Assembly: GCA_021200955.1 (NCBI GenBank)
Contig: JAJQFU010000057.1
Span: 1,937-48,053 of the forward strand
Origin: Clostridiales bacterium
GTDB lineage: Bacteria > Bacillota > Clostridia > Lachnospirales > CAG-274
DNA: 46,117 nt
Direction of reading: 5' to 3'
In this document: positions 24,994-33,301 of the stretch, one piece after another
Numbering within the stretch: the stretch's first letter is position 1
Layout: each line of letters begins with the position of its first letter
The notes under the pieces: model-generated
What the model was told of the DNA's origin: nothing
What the model saw: only the letters and a program-made list of their open reading frames with translations
Databases searched by the model: none
Position numbers and translations under genes: made by a program

Positions 24994-25731
24994 ATGGCAT
25001 ATGAAGAACTTAAAAAAATTATAGACGAAAGCGACAACATTGTTTTTTTAGGGGGAGCAGGCGTCTCCACAGAAAGCGGCATACCCGATTTCAGAAGCGA
25101 AACAGGGCTTTATTCCGCAAAGAAGAAATACGGCTACCCTCCTGAAACACTTTTAAGCCACAGTCTTTTTATGAAAAAACCTGAGCTTTTTTATAAGTAT
25201 TACAAGGAAAACCTTATTTGTACGGAAGCTAAGCCAAACAACGCCCACTATGCTCTTGCTAAGCTTGAAGAAATGGGCAAGCTCAGAGCCATAGCCACAC
25301 AAAACATAGACAATCTTCACCAAATGGCAGGCAGCAAAAACGTTTACGAGCTTCATGGCTCAGTTTATCGAAACAACTGTATGCGCTGCGGAAAATATTT
25401 TGACCTTGAAGCTATGTTAGACTTAGGGGAGGGCGTTCCCAAATGTCCCGAATGCGGAGGTCTTATTAAGCCCGATGTCGTTCTCTATGAGGAAGGTCTT
25501 AACGATTACGTTTGGGGAAACGCCGTAAAGTATATTTCCAGAGCCGATGTTCTTATTGTGGGGGGAACATCCTTGGTTGTTTATCCTGCCGCAGGCTTGG
25601 TTAATTATTACAGAGGAGACAAGCTTGTTCTTATAAACAAAAGTGAAACAGCCTTTGACTCCCATGCGGATTTGGTTATCCATGATGCAATAGGAAAGGT
25701 GCTGAAAGAGGTTGTTTTAGACAGATACTGA
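24994..25731 (+). CDS. cobB: NAD-dependent protein deacylase (sirtuin)
   Basis: The 245-residue sirtuin removes acyl groups from lysines using NAD+. GAGVSTESGIPDFRSE is the NAD-binding signature, TQNIDNLH follows, and catalytic H121 is in ELHGS. A structural zinc site has C129, C132, C151 and C154. GGTSLVVYPAAGL and INKSETAFD complete the Rossmann part. The human SIRT5-type Tyr-x-x-Arg signature is not evident, so deacetylation is the default assumption. The RBS GGGGTGA precedes ATG by six bases. It stands alone between a repeat region and an orphan gene. Confidence 0.94.
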   Translation: MAYEELKKIIDESDNIVFLGGAGVSTESGIPDFRSETGLYSAKKKYGYPPETLLSHSLFMKKPELFYKYYKENLICTEAKPNNAHYALAKLEEMGKLRAIATQNIDNLHQMAGSKNVYELHGSVYRNNCMRCGKYFDLEAMLDLGEGVPKCPECGGLIKPDVVLYEEGLNDYVWGNAVKYISRADVLIVGGTSLVVYPAAGLVNYYRGDKLVLINKSETAFDSHADLVIHDAIGKVLKEVVLDRY

Positions 25732-25753
25732 CAAGAGGGGAATCGGCTGCAAT

Positions 25754-26284
25754 ATGATTAACAGCAATAATTTTTCAGACAACTGTCTGCACGGAAGAAA
25801 AATTAAATTTAAATATAATAATAAATTTTATGTTATAAACAAGCCGGTTGAAAATCTTAAAGATATAGATAACAACAAATATTATTTTTTGGATGTCGAA
25901 AACAATTCATACCTATATTTTGATAATTATGTCAGTTTGTCAAACAATGCAGCTTTAGAAGGAAAAGCCTTAAGAGAATTAAAGGACGCAATTGAAATTA
26001 TATCAGTTGAATATGATAAGAAAAAAGAATTTCTTTATGCGCTCAAGTTTAATAATGAGATTGAGTTTTTCTGCGGCAATTCAGAATGCTTTAAAACCAA
26101 TTATTCTGTTGACGGAGTTCTGAAGCACGCTGTGGATATACTACCGCCTTTTGCTAAATGGGGTGAAAACAAAGAAACAACACAGTATTTTGATACTATA
26201 GAAGATTTGGAAAAGGATTTTCATTTTGACGGCAAGCCTTTAAATAAATTGTGGGATATAATTGAAATAAAATGTATACTTTAA
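25754..26284 (+). CDS. Hypothetical protein, 176 residues
   Basis: I do not recognise this family. The predicted protein is soluble, rich in Asn, Lys, Asp and aromatic residues, with no signal peptide or transmembrane span. It has repeated short beta-like stretches (KIKFKYNNKFYVINKP, YYFLDVENNSYLYFDN) and an acidic, aromatic C-terminus. The DNA is noticeably more AT-rich than its neighbours, hinting at recent acquisition. It starts 22 bases after the sirtuin; the nearest RBS-like AGAGGGG is about 13 bases from ATG, longer than ideal. The stop codon lies inside a 23-base tandem repeat, so the C-terminus may have been reshaped. Confidence 0.65.
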   Translation: MINSNNFSDNCLHGRKIKFKYNNKFYVINKPVENLKDIDNNKYYFLDVENNSYLYFDNYVSLSNNAALEGKALRELKDAIEIISVEYDKKKEFLYALKFNNEIEFFCGNSECFKTNYSVDGVLKHAVDILPPFAKWGENKETTQYFDTIEDLEKDFHFDGKPLNKLWDIIEIKCIL

Positions 26285-26323
26285 AATATTACTTTTTCAT
26301 ACTTTAAAATATTACTTTTTCAA
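26278..26323 (+). repeat. 23-bp tandem duplication spanning the hypothetical gene stop
   Basis: ACTTTAAAATATTACTTTTT plus three bases at 26278-26300 recurs at 26301-26323 with one final-base difference. The TAA stop lies in the first copy. Confidence 0.9.
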
Positions 26324-26328
26324 GCCGC

Positions 26329-26357
26329 TTGACAAGAGCAGGGTTCTTTGATAATAT
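26329..26357 (+). promoter_or_regulatory. Promoter of ftsZ
   Basis: TTGACA (26329-26334), 17 bases, TAATAT (26352-26357). The predicted start lies just before a long hairpin. Confidence 0.75.
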
Positions 26358-26368
26358 TATTGATGTAT

Positions 26369-26414
26369 GGCATATCTGAAAGCCACTTTCGGGGGTATGG
26401 TTTTCAGATATGCC
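26369..26414 (+). promoter_or_regulatory. 5' leader hairpin of the ftsZ mRNA
   Basis: GGCATATCTGAAAGCCA (26369-26385) pairs with TGGTTTTCAGATATGCC (26398-26414), about 17 pairs including one G-U, around a 12-base loop. It would sit at the very 5' end of the transcript and has no T run. It could protect the mRNA from 5' decay or be a protein- or RNA-binding site. Confidence 0.65.
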
Positions 26415-26460
26415 TTAAGAAGATTAGAATTTTTTTACAGCGCTTTTAGGAGGTGCGATG

Positions 26461-27630
26461 ATGACAGAAATGTATGATGAAGGTCTCGCCAATATTTTGG
26501 TTGTAGGCGTAGGCGGAGCAGGGGGAAACGCCGTAAACCGTATGATAGAAAACGAAATCGGCGGAGTTAATTATTTGGCGGTAAATACCGATGTTATGGC
26601 TTTGGATCAGAGCCTAACCCCTGAGGACAACAGAATTGTTATAGGCAAAAAGGTAACAAGAGGCTTAGGCGCAGGAGGCAGACCTGCAGTAGGCTATGAC
26701 GCCGCTAAGGAAAGCAAGGACGAAATCAGTGCAAGACTTGAGGGAGCAGATATGGTGTTTATCACTGCCGGAATGGGCGGCGGAACAGGCACAGGGGCAG
26801 CGCCCTTAATTGCCGACCTTTCAAAGAGTATGGGCGCCCTTACAGTTGGGGTTGTTACAAAGCCCTTTACATTTGAAGGCAGAAAAAGAGCAAGATTTGC
26901 TGAAGAGGGTATAAACAGTATTAAAGACGCTGTTGACACTCTTATTGTTATTCCCAATGAAAACCTTATAGGCGTTTCCAACAAAAATACTACCTTAAAC
27001 GACGCCTTTAAAATGGCTGACGAGGTTCTTATGCAGGGTGTTTCCGGCATTTCAAACCTTATTTCAAACACAGGTATCATTAATGTAGACTTTGCGGACG
27101 TAAAAACAATTATGAGCAATAAGGGCATTGCCCATATGGGCATAGGCACAGCGGACAACGTAGCGGAGGCTATGCTCGAAGCAATAAATTCACCCTTGCT
27201 TGAAACATCTATAAACGGAGCAAAATATGTTTTGGTAAACATTACCGGAGACGAAAACTTAAGCCTTTACGATGTAAACGAGGCTATGACACCTGTTGAG
27301 GAAATTGTTGACCCCGACGCGGAGATTATTTTCGGTACTTCCGTAAACAACAACCTTAAGGGCGACGTAATCGTTACTCTTGTGGTAACAGGTCTTTCAG
27401 GTTCAGGGGCTGTTCAGCCGGAGCAGACCTATACCGCTCCCGTTCCCGCTGAGAGAACAATTCAGCCAGCGGTTCAAAGAGAGCCTGTTCAGCCTGTGTC
27501 AAATACTCCTCACAGAGACAATTCTTCCTTTGTTCTTGAAAGAGAGGAAAGACAGCCCGGTGAGGAAAACACAGAAAGATTTAAAAATGCGGAAATAAAT
27601 ATTCCCGACTTTTTAAGAAGAAGATCTTAA
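26461..27630 (+). CDS. ftsZ: Cell division protein FtsZ
   Basis: This tubulin-like GTPase forms the division Z-ring. Visible features are VGVGGAGGNAVNRM at the N-terminus, the GTP signature GGGTGTGAAP, TKPFTFEGRKR, the T7-type NVDFADV loop, a variable Pro/Gln/Glu-rich linker (about 318-372) and the conserved C-terminal tail INIPDFLRRR that binds FtsA or SepF. At 389 residues it is full length. Two ATGs are adjacent; AGGAGG ends seven bases before 26461 but only four before 26458, so the second is preferred. ftsZ is separate from the division-wall cluster where it often lies and has its own promoter and structured leader. Confidence 0.97.
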   Translation: MTEMYDEGLANILVVGVGGAGGNAVNRMIENEIGGVNYLAVNTDVMALDQSLTPEDNRIVIGKKVTRGLGAGGRPAVGYDAAKESKDEISARLEGADMVFITAGMGGGTGTGAAPLIADLSKSMGALTVGVVTKPFTFEGRKRARFAEEGINSIKDAVDTLIVIPNENLIGVSNKNTTLNDAFKMADEVLMQGVSGISNLISNTGIINVDFADVKTIMSNKGIAHMGIGTADNVAEAMLEAINSPLLETSINGAKYVLVNITGDENLSLYDVNEAMTPVEEIVDPDAEIIFGTSVNNNLKGDVIVTLVVTGLSGSGAVQPEQTYTAPVPAERTIQPAVQREPVQPVSNTPHRDNSSFVLEREERQPGEENTERFKNAEINIPDFLRRRS

Positions 27631-27658
27631 AACAAATATAATTTTTTAACTTTAACTG

Positions 27659-27680
27659 CGCCCGTAAATTTTTACGGGCG
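27659..27680 (+). other. Perfect hairpin between ftsZ and the glycosyltransferase gene
   Basis: CGCCCGTAAA-tt-TTTACGGGCG, ten perfect pairs, 28 bases after ftsZ. No T run follows on either strand, so a processing site or weak attenuator fits better than a standard terminator. Confidence 0.6.
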
Positions 27681-27706
27681 TAAAAAGTATTAGGAGAAAT
27701 GTTTTT

Positions 27707-29857
27707 ATGGTACAAAATTTAAAGGCTTTTTATAACAGGGGACTGACTGCCCTTGAAAGATACGGCTTTTCCGCCTTGATTTGTATGTCCTTTTACAGAC
27801 TTAAAAGACTTCTGTTTGAAAGCTCATATAACAGCCTTGCCTTAAAAAGAGATAAATTTGTATTTAAAACAACGGAGCTTAAGCTTAAGCCCCTTATTTC
27901 CTTTGTTGTGCCTATTTATGATGCCGAAGAAAATTATCTGAAAGAATGCATTGACTCGGTTTTAAACCAAACATACAATAATTTTGAGCTTGTTTTGGAT
28001 TGCGATGCTTCAAGCAGTGAAGATATTCAAAAGGTTTTAAAGGAATATGAGGGCAGAAACAAAATTAAAGTCATTTACCAAAACGAAAGAAATAGCCTTT
28101 CATTCTGCACTAACATAGGCATAGAAGCAGCAGAAGGGGAGTTTATTGCCATTTTAAACTGCAATGATATTTTAGCCCCCAATGCCTTATATGAAATTAC
28201 AAAGCTTTTAAATGAAAATCCTTCTCTTGACTTTATTTACACAGACGAATACCAAATTGACGGAAGAAGCAAAAAAAGAAGTCTACCTCTTTTTAAGCCC
28301 GACTATTCACCGGACACTCTTTTAAGCTTTATGTATACCGGCAGCTTAAACCTTTACAGACGAAGCATTATAAAGGAAACAGGGGGCTTAAGAGAATACT
28401 TTGAAGGCAGTGAACTTTATGACCTTGTTTTGAGATTTTGCGAAAAAACAGATAATATAGGGCATATTTCAAAGGCTTTATATCACAGAAGAAAAAAATC
28501 TAAGCTAAATTCTTCTAATTCACAAAATAACTTTACTTCATCGCCGGTTTACAGACTTAAAGATGAAGCCTTAAAAAGAAGAGGAATAAAGGGCAAACTT
28601 GAAGCCGTGGAGGGAACAGATCAGTTCAGAGTTGTTTATGACGTACCCAAAAATGCTCTTGTCAGCGTAATCATACCCTCAAAGGATAATTTCGAGGTTT
28701 TAAAAAGATGCGTTTTAAGCATTATTCAAAAGACAGAGTATAAGGAATATGAAATTATTGTTGTTGACAACGGCAGCAGTGAAGAAAACAAAAAAGCAAT
28801 TTCTAAGCTTTGCAGTGAAAACAACATTATTTATCACTATGAAAAAGAGGATTTTAATTTTTCAAGAATGTGCAATAAGGGTGCGGAGCTTTCAAAAGGG
28901 GACTTTCTTCTTTTCTTAAATGACGATACTGAAATTATCGAGGTCAAATGGCTTGAAAGAATGGCAGGGCAGGCAGCTCAGCCGCATACGGGTGCAGTGG
29001 GGGCAAAGCTTCTCTACCCCAATTCAACACTTATTCAGCACGACGGCGTTATAAATCTGCCTGTAGGCCCCGGGCACGCTCTTCTGCACGCCAACGACAA
29101 TTCAGCCTTGGATTTAGACAGAAACAAATTCGATTTTAATTATCTTTCCATAACTGCTGCCTGTCTGTGTGTAGACAGAAACAAATTTTACGAAGCAGGG
29201 GGCTTTTTTGAAGGGCTTAAGGTAGGCTATAATGACGTTGACCTTTGCTTTAAGCTTTATGAAAAGGGTTATTTAAACATTGTCAGAAACGATGTGGTTT
29301 TATATCACTATGAGTCCCTCAGCAGGGGAGACGACCAAAGAAGTCTTGAAAAGCTGAAAAGACTTGACGCCGAAAAAGAAATTCTTTTTAACAGACATCC
29401 TGATTTACAGGGAAAAGACCCTTATCATAATATTAACTTGGCAAAAAACAGACTTGACTTTGCTGTTGACTGCTACAGACCTGTGGGCTGCAGCAGTATT
29501 TTCGAAAGAGACAGTCTTATTGAAACAGATAAAATTAAAGGCAAAGTATACAACATTTTTGACGGCGACATTTATGATATAAGGTGTCAGGCATATTTGG
29601 AAAATGTTCCTTTAAAAGGCTTTTGGAAAAAGTATATGATTTTATTATCTTCTGAAGGAAAAGCCTATGCCTTCAACACCGAAATTTATATAGACCCCGA
29701 AAGCTGTCTGAAGGGCAAAATCGATAAGGGCGGATTTTGCTGTTATATAGAAAAGGACTTTTTGAAAAAGGGTGTTTATGAAATAGGAGCTGTTTTTGAA
29801 AGCCCTGTATTTAATAAAAAGTATGTAATTTTCTTTGGTAAAAATATAAATTTTTAA
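27707..29857 (+). CDS. Tandem-domain family 2 glycosyltransferase
   Basis: The 716-residue protein has two GT-A (GT2) domains, at about 60-270 and 320-590, then an unassigned C-terminal region (about 600-716). Domain 1 starts LISFVVPIYDAEENYLKECIDSVLNQT; domain 2 starts VSVIIPSKDNFEVLKRC and has a clear FLNDDTEI metal motif. In domain 1 the equivalent reads ILNCNDILAPN, so the first Asp of DxDD is Asn and catalysis may be weakened. Such two-domain enzymes usually add sugars to surface rhamnan, teichoic-like or O-antigen polymers. No transmembrane span is seen. The RBS TAGGAGA precedes ATG. Acceptor and sugar are unknown. Confidence 0.88.
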   Translation: MVQNLKAFYNRGLTALERYGFSALICMSFYRLKRLLFESSYNSLALKRDKFVFKTTELKLKPLISFVVPIYDAEENYLKECIDSVLNQTYNNFELVLDCDASSSEDIQKVLKEYEGRNKIKVIYQNERNSLSFCTNIGIEAAEGEFIAILNCNDILAPNALYEITKLLNENPSLDFIYTDEYQIDGRSKKRSLPLFKPDYSPDTLLSFMYTGSLNLYRRSIIKETGGLREYFEGSELYDLVLRFCEKTDNIGHISKALYHRRKKSKLNSSNSQNNFTSSPVYRLKDEALKRRGIKGKLEAVEGTDQFRVVYDVPKNALVSVIIPSKDNFEVLKRCVLSIIQKTEYKEYEIIVVDNGSSEENKKAISKLCSENNIIYHYEKEDFNFSRMCNKGAELSKGDFLLFLNDDTEIIEVKWLERMAGQAAQPHTGAVGAKLLYPNSTLIQHDGVINLPVGPGHALLHANDNSALDLDRNKFDFNYLSITAACLCVDRNKFYEAGGFFEGLKVGYNDVDLCFKLYEKGYLNIVRNDVVLYHYESLSRGDDQRSLEKLKRLDAEKEILFNRHPDLQGKDPYHNINLAKNRLDFAVDCYRPVGCSSIFERDSLIETDKIKGKVYNIFDGDIYDIRCQAYLENVPLKGFWKKYMILLSSEGKAYAFNTEIYIDPESCLKGKIDKGGFCCYIEKDFLKKGVYEIGAVFESPVFNKKYVIFFGKNINF

Positions 29858-29864
29858 CAAAATA

Positions 29865-29919
29865 AAGGCTTTCACCTCTCAGTCAGCTTCGCTGACAACT
29901 CCCCTCAAGGGGAGCCTTG
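29865..29919. repeat. Palindromic dispersed repeat (CTCCCCT/AGGGGAG type)
   Basis: Outer AAGGCT/AGCCTT arms enclose GTCAGC-ttc-GCTGAC and CTCCCCT-ca-AGGGGAG hairpins, with a CACCTCTCAG end. It is the same family as the right part of the element near 24890-24952, inverted. Related CACCTCTCAG/CTCCCC elements are scattered in many Firmicutes genomes, as I recall. Confidence 0.75.
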
Positions 29920-29981
29920 AAGAATACTTCATCTGAAAGCATTTCTACTTAATAAAAATTTGAAATTTAAGCAAAAATAGT

Positions 29982-30010
29982 TTGATTATAGAAGATTGTT
30001 GTGCTAAAAT
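29982..30010 (+). promoter_or_regulatory. Promoter of the kinase-like / asd-dapA-dapB run
   Basis: TTGATT (29982-29987), 17 bases, TAAAAT (30005-30010) with extended TG. It lies after the glycosyltransferase gene and repeat. Confidence 0.65.
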
Positions 30011-30094
30011 AGATGTTAAGATAATATGTCTGTTTTATAATAGAAAAAATCTACAGACATATACCAAAAACTATTGAAAGGGGCTGTTATAATT

Positions 30095-30751
30095 ATGGCT
30101 GTTGACCTTAAAGACAAAAAAATAATTCTTACAATAGGCAGAGAATTCGGCAGCGGCGGCAGAAAAATCGGCTCGCTCATCTCCGCAAAATTAGGTATAC
30201 CCTTTTATGATAAAGACCTGCTTAACAGAGCAGCGGCAGACAGCGGAATTGACGCCGAAACCTTTGACAAAATGGACGAAAAACGCTGTACATCTCTCTT
30301 GTTTTCATTTGTAAGAAGGCTTGAAAAATCAGGCAGCAGACCGGAACACGATGACACCGGTATTTTAAGTATGAATGAACGTCTTTATCTCATTCAAAAG
30401 CAGATTATAAAGAACATTGCCAAAGAAGGCTCCTGTATAATTATGGGAAGATGTTCAAATATTACCTTAAAAAAAGATCCCGACGCTGTTCATATTTTTA
30501 TTAAGGCTAACCACGATTTTAAGGTTCAAAATCTTAATAAGCTTAAAAAGCTTGAAAAAAATGCGGCTGAAAAGCTTATTAAAGATACGGATAAGGAAAG
30601 AGCCGCATATTTTAAATATTATACAGGCGGCTTAAAGTGGGGTCAAAGCGAAAACTATAACTATATTATAGACAGCTCCGTTTTAGGTCTTGAAGGTACG
30701 GCTGATCTTATATGCGATATGGTTTTAAAAAAGCTTAATATACATAACTAA
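30095..30751 (+). CDS. Cytidylate-kinase-like P-loop protein
   Basis: The 218-residue protein resembles the cytidylate-kinase-like family (AAK6 type) rather than true Cmk. The N-terminus ILTIGREFGSGGRKIGSLIS carries a G-x-x-G-S-G-G-x-x-I/G nucleotide-binding loop in place of the classical GxxGxGK[ST]. GIPFYDKDLLNRAA, IIMGRCSN and a C-terminal YNYIIDSS pattern follow. The reaction is not established for most members; nucleotide or other small-molecule phosphorylation is plausible. The frame opens at TTG 30074, but GAAAGGGG begins there, so ATG 30095 is used, with a slightly long 11-base spacing. It precedes asd by 30 bases and may share its transcript. Confidence 0.82.
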   Translation: MAVDLKDKKIILTIGREFGSGGRKIGSLISAKLGIPFYDKDLLNRAAADSGIDAETFDKMDEKRCTSLLFSFVRRLEKSGSRPEHDDTGILSMNERLYLIQKQIIKNIAKEGSCIIMGRCSNITLKKDPDAVHIFIKANHDFKVQNLNKLKKLEKNAAEKLIKDTDKERAAYFKYYTGGLKWGQSENYNYIIDSSVLGLEGTADLICDMVLKKLNIHN

Positions 30752-30781
30752 AATATTAATACAATATAAGAGGTGTTTTAT

Positions 30782-31780
30782 ATGAAAAAGGTAAATTTGG
30801 CGGTAGTAGGCGCAACAGGTATGGTAGGAAGAACCTTTGTTAAGGTTTTGGAGGAAAAGGATCTTCCAATCGAAAATATTTGGTTCTTTGCTTCAAAGCG
30901 TTCCGCAGGCAGTACTATAACATTTAAGGGCAAGGAATATACTGTTGAAGAGCTGACAGAAGAGAGCTTCGACAGAGGCATTGACATTGCTCTCTTCTCG
31001 GCAGGGGGAAGCACAAGCGAAAAGTTTTCACCTATTGCGGCTGAAAAAGGCTGTGTAGTTATCGACAACTCCTCCGCTTGGAGAATGGACCCCGAAGTTC
31101 CCCTTGTTGTTCCCGAAGTAAACCCCGAGGACGTAAAGTGGAACAAGGGCATTATTGCAAACCCCAACTGCTCCACAATTCAGGCTGTAGTGGCTTTAAA
31201 GCCCCTTGACGACGCTTTCGGAATTAAAAGAGTTGTTTATTCAACATATCAGGCAGTTTCCGGCGCAGGCAGAGCCGGCTGGGAGGATTTGGAAAACGGT
31301 CTTAAGGGCGAAGAGCCTAAGAAGTTTCAGCATCCCATTGCCAACAACTGCTTACCCCATATAGATGTATTCACTCCCGGCGGATACACAAAAGAAGAAA
31401 TCAAAATGATCAACGAAACAAGAAAGATTTTGCATAAGCCCGATCTTCGTGTAACGGCAACCTGTGTAAGAGTTCCCGTATTCAACTCACACAGCGAATC
31501 TATTAACGTTGAGCTTGAAAAACCCATTTCCGTTAAAGAGGTTGTTGATACACTTGCTCAGTCCGACGGCATTATAATCGAAAACGACTTTATGCACGAC
31601 GAATATCCTCTTGCTATTCAGGCAACAGGCACTGACGAGGTTTATGTAGGAAGAATAAGACGTGACAACTCAGTTGAAAACGGCATCAACATCTGGGTTG
31701 TTGCAGACAACATCAGAAAAGGCGCTGCTTCAAACGCAGTTCAAATCGCAGAATATATGATTAAAAACGATTTGGTTTAA
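30782..31780 (+). CDS. asd: Aspartate-semialdehyde dehydrogenase
   Basis: Asd reduces aspartyl phosphate to aspartate semialdehyde with NADPH, the branch point for lysine/diaminopimelate, threonine and methionine. GATGMVGRTF is the cofactor site, NPNCSTIQ carries catalytic C130, and the C-terminal HSESINVELE and RRDNSVENGINIWVVADNIRKG are typical of the Gram-positive group. At 332 residues the length is normal. The start is ATG 30782, seven bases after AAGAGGTG; an upstream GTG at 30773 is part of that site. dapA follows 12 bases later. Confidence 0.97.
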   Translation: MKKVNLAVVGATGMVGRTFVKVLEEKDLPIENIWFFASKRSAGSTITFKGKEYTVEELTEESFDRGIDIALFSAGGSTSEKFSPIAAEKGCVVIDNSSAWRMDPEVPLVVPEVNPEDVKWNKGIIANPNCSTIQAVVALKPLDDAFGIKRVVYSTYQAVSGAGRAGWEDLENGLKGEEPKKFQHPIANNCLPHIDVFTPGGYTKEEIKMINETRKILHKPDLRVTATCVRVPVFNSHSESINVELEKPISVKEVVDTLAQSDGIIIENDFMHDEYPLAIQATGTDEVYVGRIRRDNSVENGINIWVVADNIRKGAASNAVQIAEYMIKNDLV

Positions 31781-31792
31781 GGAGGGATTTAT

Positions 31793-32674
31793 ATGTCGCT
31801 TTTTACCGGTGCAGGGGTTGCAATAGTTACCCCCTTTAAAGAGGACGGTTCAGTTAATTATGACGCTCTTGAAAGAATGATTGAATTTCAGATTAAAAAT
31901 GAAACAGACGCTATTATTATCTGCGGAACAACAGGCGAGGCTTCTACTCTGACGGATGATGAGCAAATCGACACTATTTCATGTGCCGTTAAGGCTTCAG
32001 CTAAGAGAGTTCCCGTAATTGCCGGGGCAGGGTCAAACGATACGAAGCATGGCTGCGAGCTTTGCAAGAGAAGCGAAAAGGTGGGTGCAGACGGTCTTTT
32101 GATTGTTACACCCTATTACAACAAAACCACACAGAAGGGTCTTGTGGAATATTACAAGTCAATGGCAGGCAGTGTAAATATTCCCGTAATTATGTACAGC
32201 GTAGCAGGCAGAACAGGGCTTAACATTAATCCCGAAACAGTTTATAAGCTTTGCGATGTTGAAAACGTTGTAGCTATTAAAGAAGCTTCGGGAAATATCG
32301 GTCAGGTTGCGGAAATCGCAGCTCTCTGCGGTGACAGAATTGACATTTACTCAGGCAATGACGATCAAATTCTTCCTCTTCTGTCCTTAGGCGGAAAGGG
32401 TGTTATTTCCGTTTTGTCAAATGTTGCTCCCAAAAATACACATGATATGGTTATGAAATTCCTGTCGGGAGACATTGAAGGGGCTAAGAAACTTCAGCTT
32501 GAAGCAATTAATCTTATTAAAGCCCTGTTTATAGAGGTAAACCCCATTCCCGTTAAGGCAGCCCTTAATATGATGGGTATGGAAGCCGGAGGCTACAGAG
32601 CGCCTCTTGTTGAAATGACAGACGAACACTTAAAGGTTCTCGAAAATGCAATGAAGAATTACGGTCTGATTTAA
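31793..32674 (+). CDS. dapA: 4-hydroxy-tetrahydrodipicolinate synthase
   Basis: DapA condenses pyruvate with aspartate semialdehyde, the first committed step to diaminopimelate and lysine. The TIM-barrel shows GTTGEASTLTDDE, TPYYNKTTQKGLVEYY and K163 in VVAIKEASG, the Schiff-base lysine. GNDDQILPLLSLGGKGVISV near residue 188 is the family block. At 293 residues it is full length. AAGGAGGGA precedes ATG. It sits between asd and a GNAT gene, with dapB beyond, so the pathway genes are clustered. Confidence 0.97.
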   Translation: MSLFTGAGVAIVTPFKEDGSVNYDALERMIEFQIKNETDAIIICGTTGEASTLTDDEQIDTISCAVKASAKRVPVIAGAGSNDTKHGCELCKRSEKVGADGLLIVTPYYNKTTQKGLVEYYKSMAGSVNIPVIMYSVAGRTGLNINPETVYKLCDVENVVAIKEASGNIGQVAEIAALCGDRIDIYSGNDDQILPLLSLGGKGVISVLSNVAPKNTHDMVMKFLSGDIEGAKKLQLEAINLIKALFIEVNPIPVKAALNMMGMEAGGYRAPLVEMTDEHLKVLENAMKNYGLI

Positions 32675-32724
32675 GTAATAATTACTTTAAAGGGCTTTTT
32701 CTCTAAGAAAGGAGATTGTTTTTT

Positions 32725-33285
32725 ATGATGAAGGATATTGGCATGAGACGCCTTGAAACAGACAGACTTATTCTCAGAAAAATTACCCTTGACGACGGCT
32801 CCGCCATGCTTTCAAACTGGGCGTCTGACGAAAAAACAACCGCTTATTTGTCATGGTCTACTCACAAAAACCTTAAGGAGACAAGAGCCGTTATTCACAA
32901 ATGGGTAGAAGGCTATTCAAGACCCCTGGGCTATAACTGGGGAATTGAAATTAAGGAAACAGGGGAGCTTATAGGCAACATTGAGGTTGTTTCCAAAAAC
33001 GCCGGTCAGCAGCTGTGTCAGGTTGCCTTCTGTATAGGTTCAAAATGGTGGAACAACGGCTACGCCACAGAAGCCCTTAAAGAGGTTTTAAACTTTCTTC
33101 TTAACAAAGTAGGCTTTTATGTGGTTGAAGCCCAGTATCTGGCTGAAAACCCCGCCGCCGGAAAGGTTCTTATGAAAGCCGGAATGATTAAAGACGGAGT
33201 TATGAGAAAAAGATATATGGGCAAAAGCGAGCCTATGGAGCTTGTTATGATAAGATACAGCATTATTAAATCGGAGCTTTTCTAA
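32725..33285 (+). CDS. GNAT-family N-acetyltransferase (RimJ/RimL-like)
   Basis: The 186-residue protein fits the acetyltransferase_3 (RimJ/RimL) subfamily: it opens RLETDRLILRKITLDD, and AFCIGSKWWNNGYATEAL supplies the acetyl-CoA-binding turn, followed by NPAAGKVLMKAGM. Substrates range from ribosomal protein N-termini to small amines and antibiotics; nothing here picks one. TTG 32716 opens the frame, but AAAGGAG precedes ATG 32725. It is inserted between dapA and dapB, with 50- and 16-base gaps, which hints at co-expression rather than a shared pathway role. Confidence 0.9.
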   Translation: MMKDIGMRRLETDRLILRKITLDDGSAMLSNWASDEKTTAYLSWSTHKNLKETRAVIHKWVEGYSRPLGYNWGIEIKETGELIGNIEVVSKNAGQQLCQVAFCIGSKWWNNGYATEALKEVLNFLLNKVGFYVVEAQYLAENPAAGKVLMKAGMIKDGVMRKRYMGKSEPMELVMIRYSIIKSELF

Positions 33286-33301
33286 AAAGAGGTAATTACT
33301 T

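Noticed and set aside
26358-26457. Riboswitch in the ftsZ leader
   Set aside because: Only a single long hairpin is present, with no multi-helix core or known aptamer consensus and no alternate terminator.
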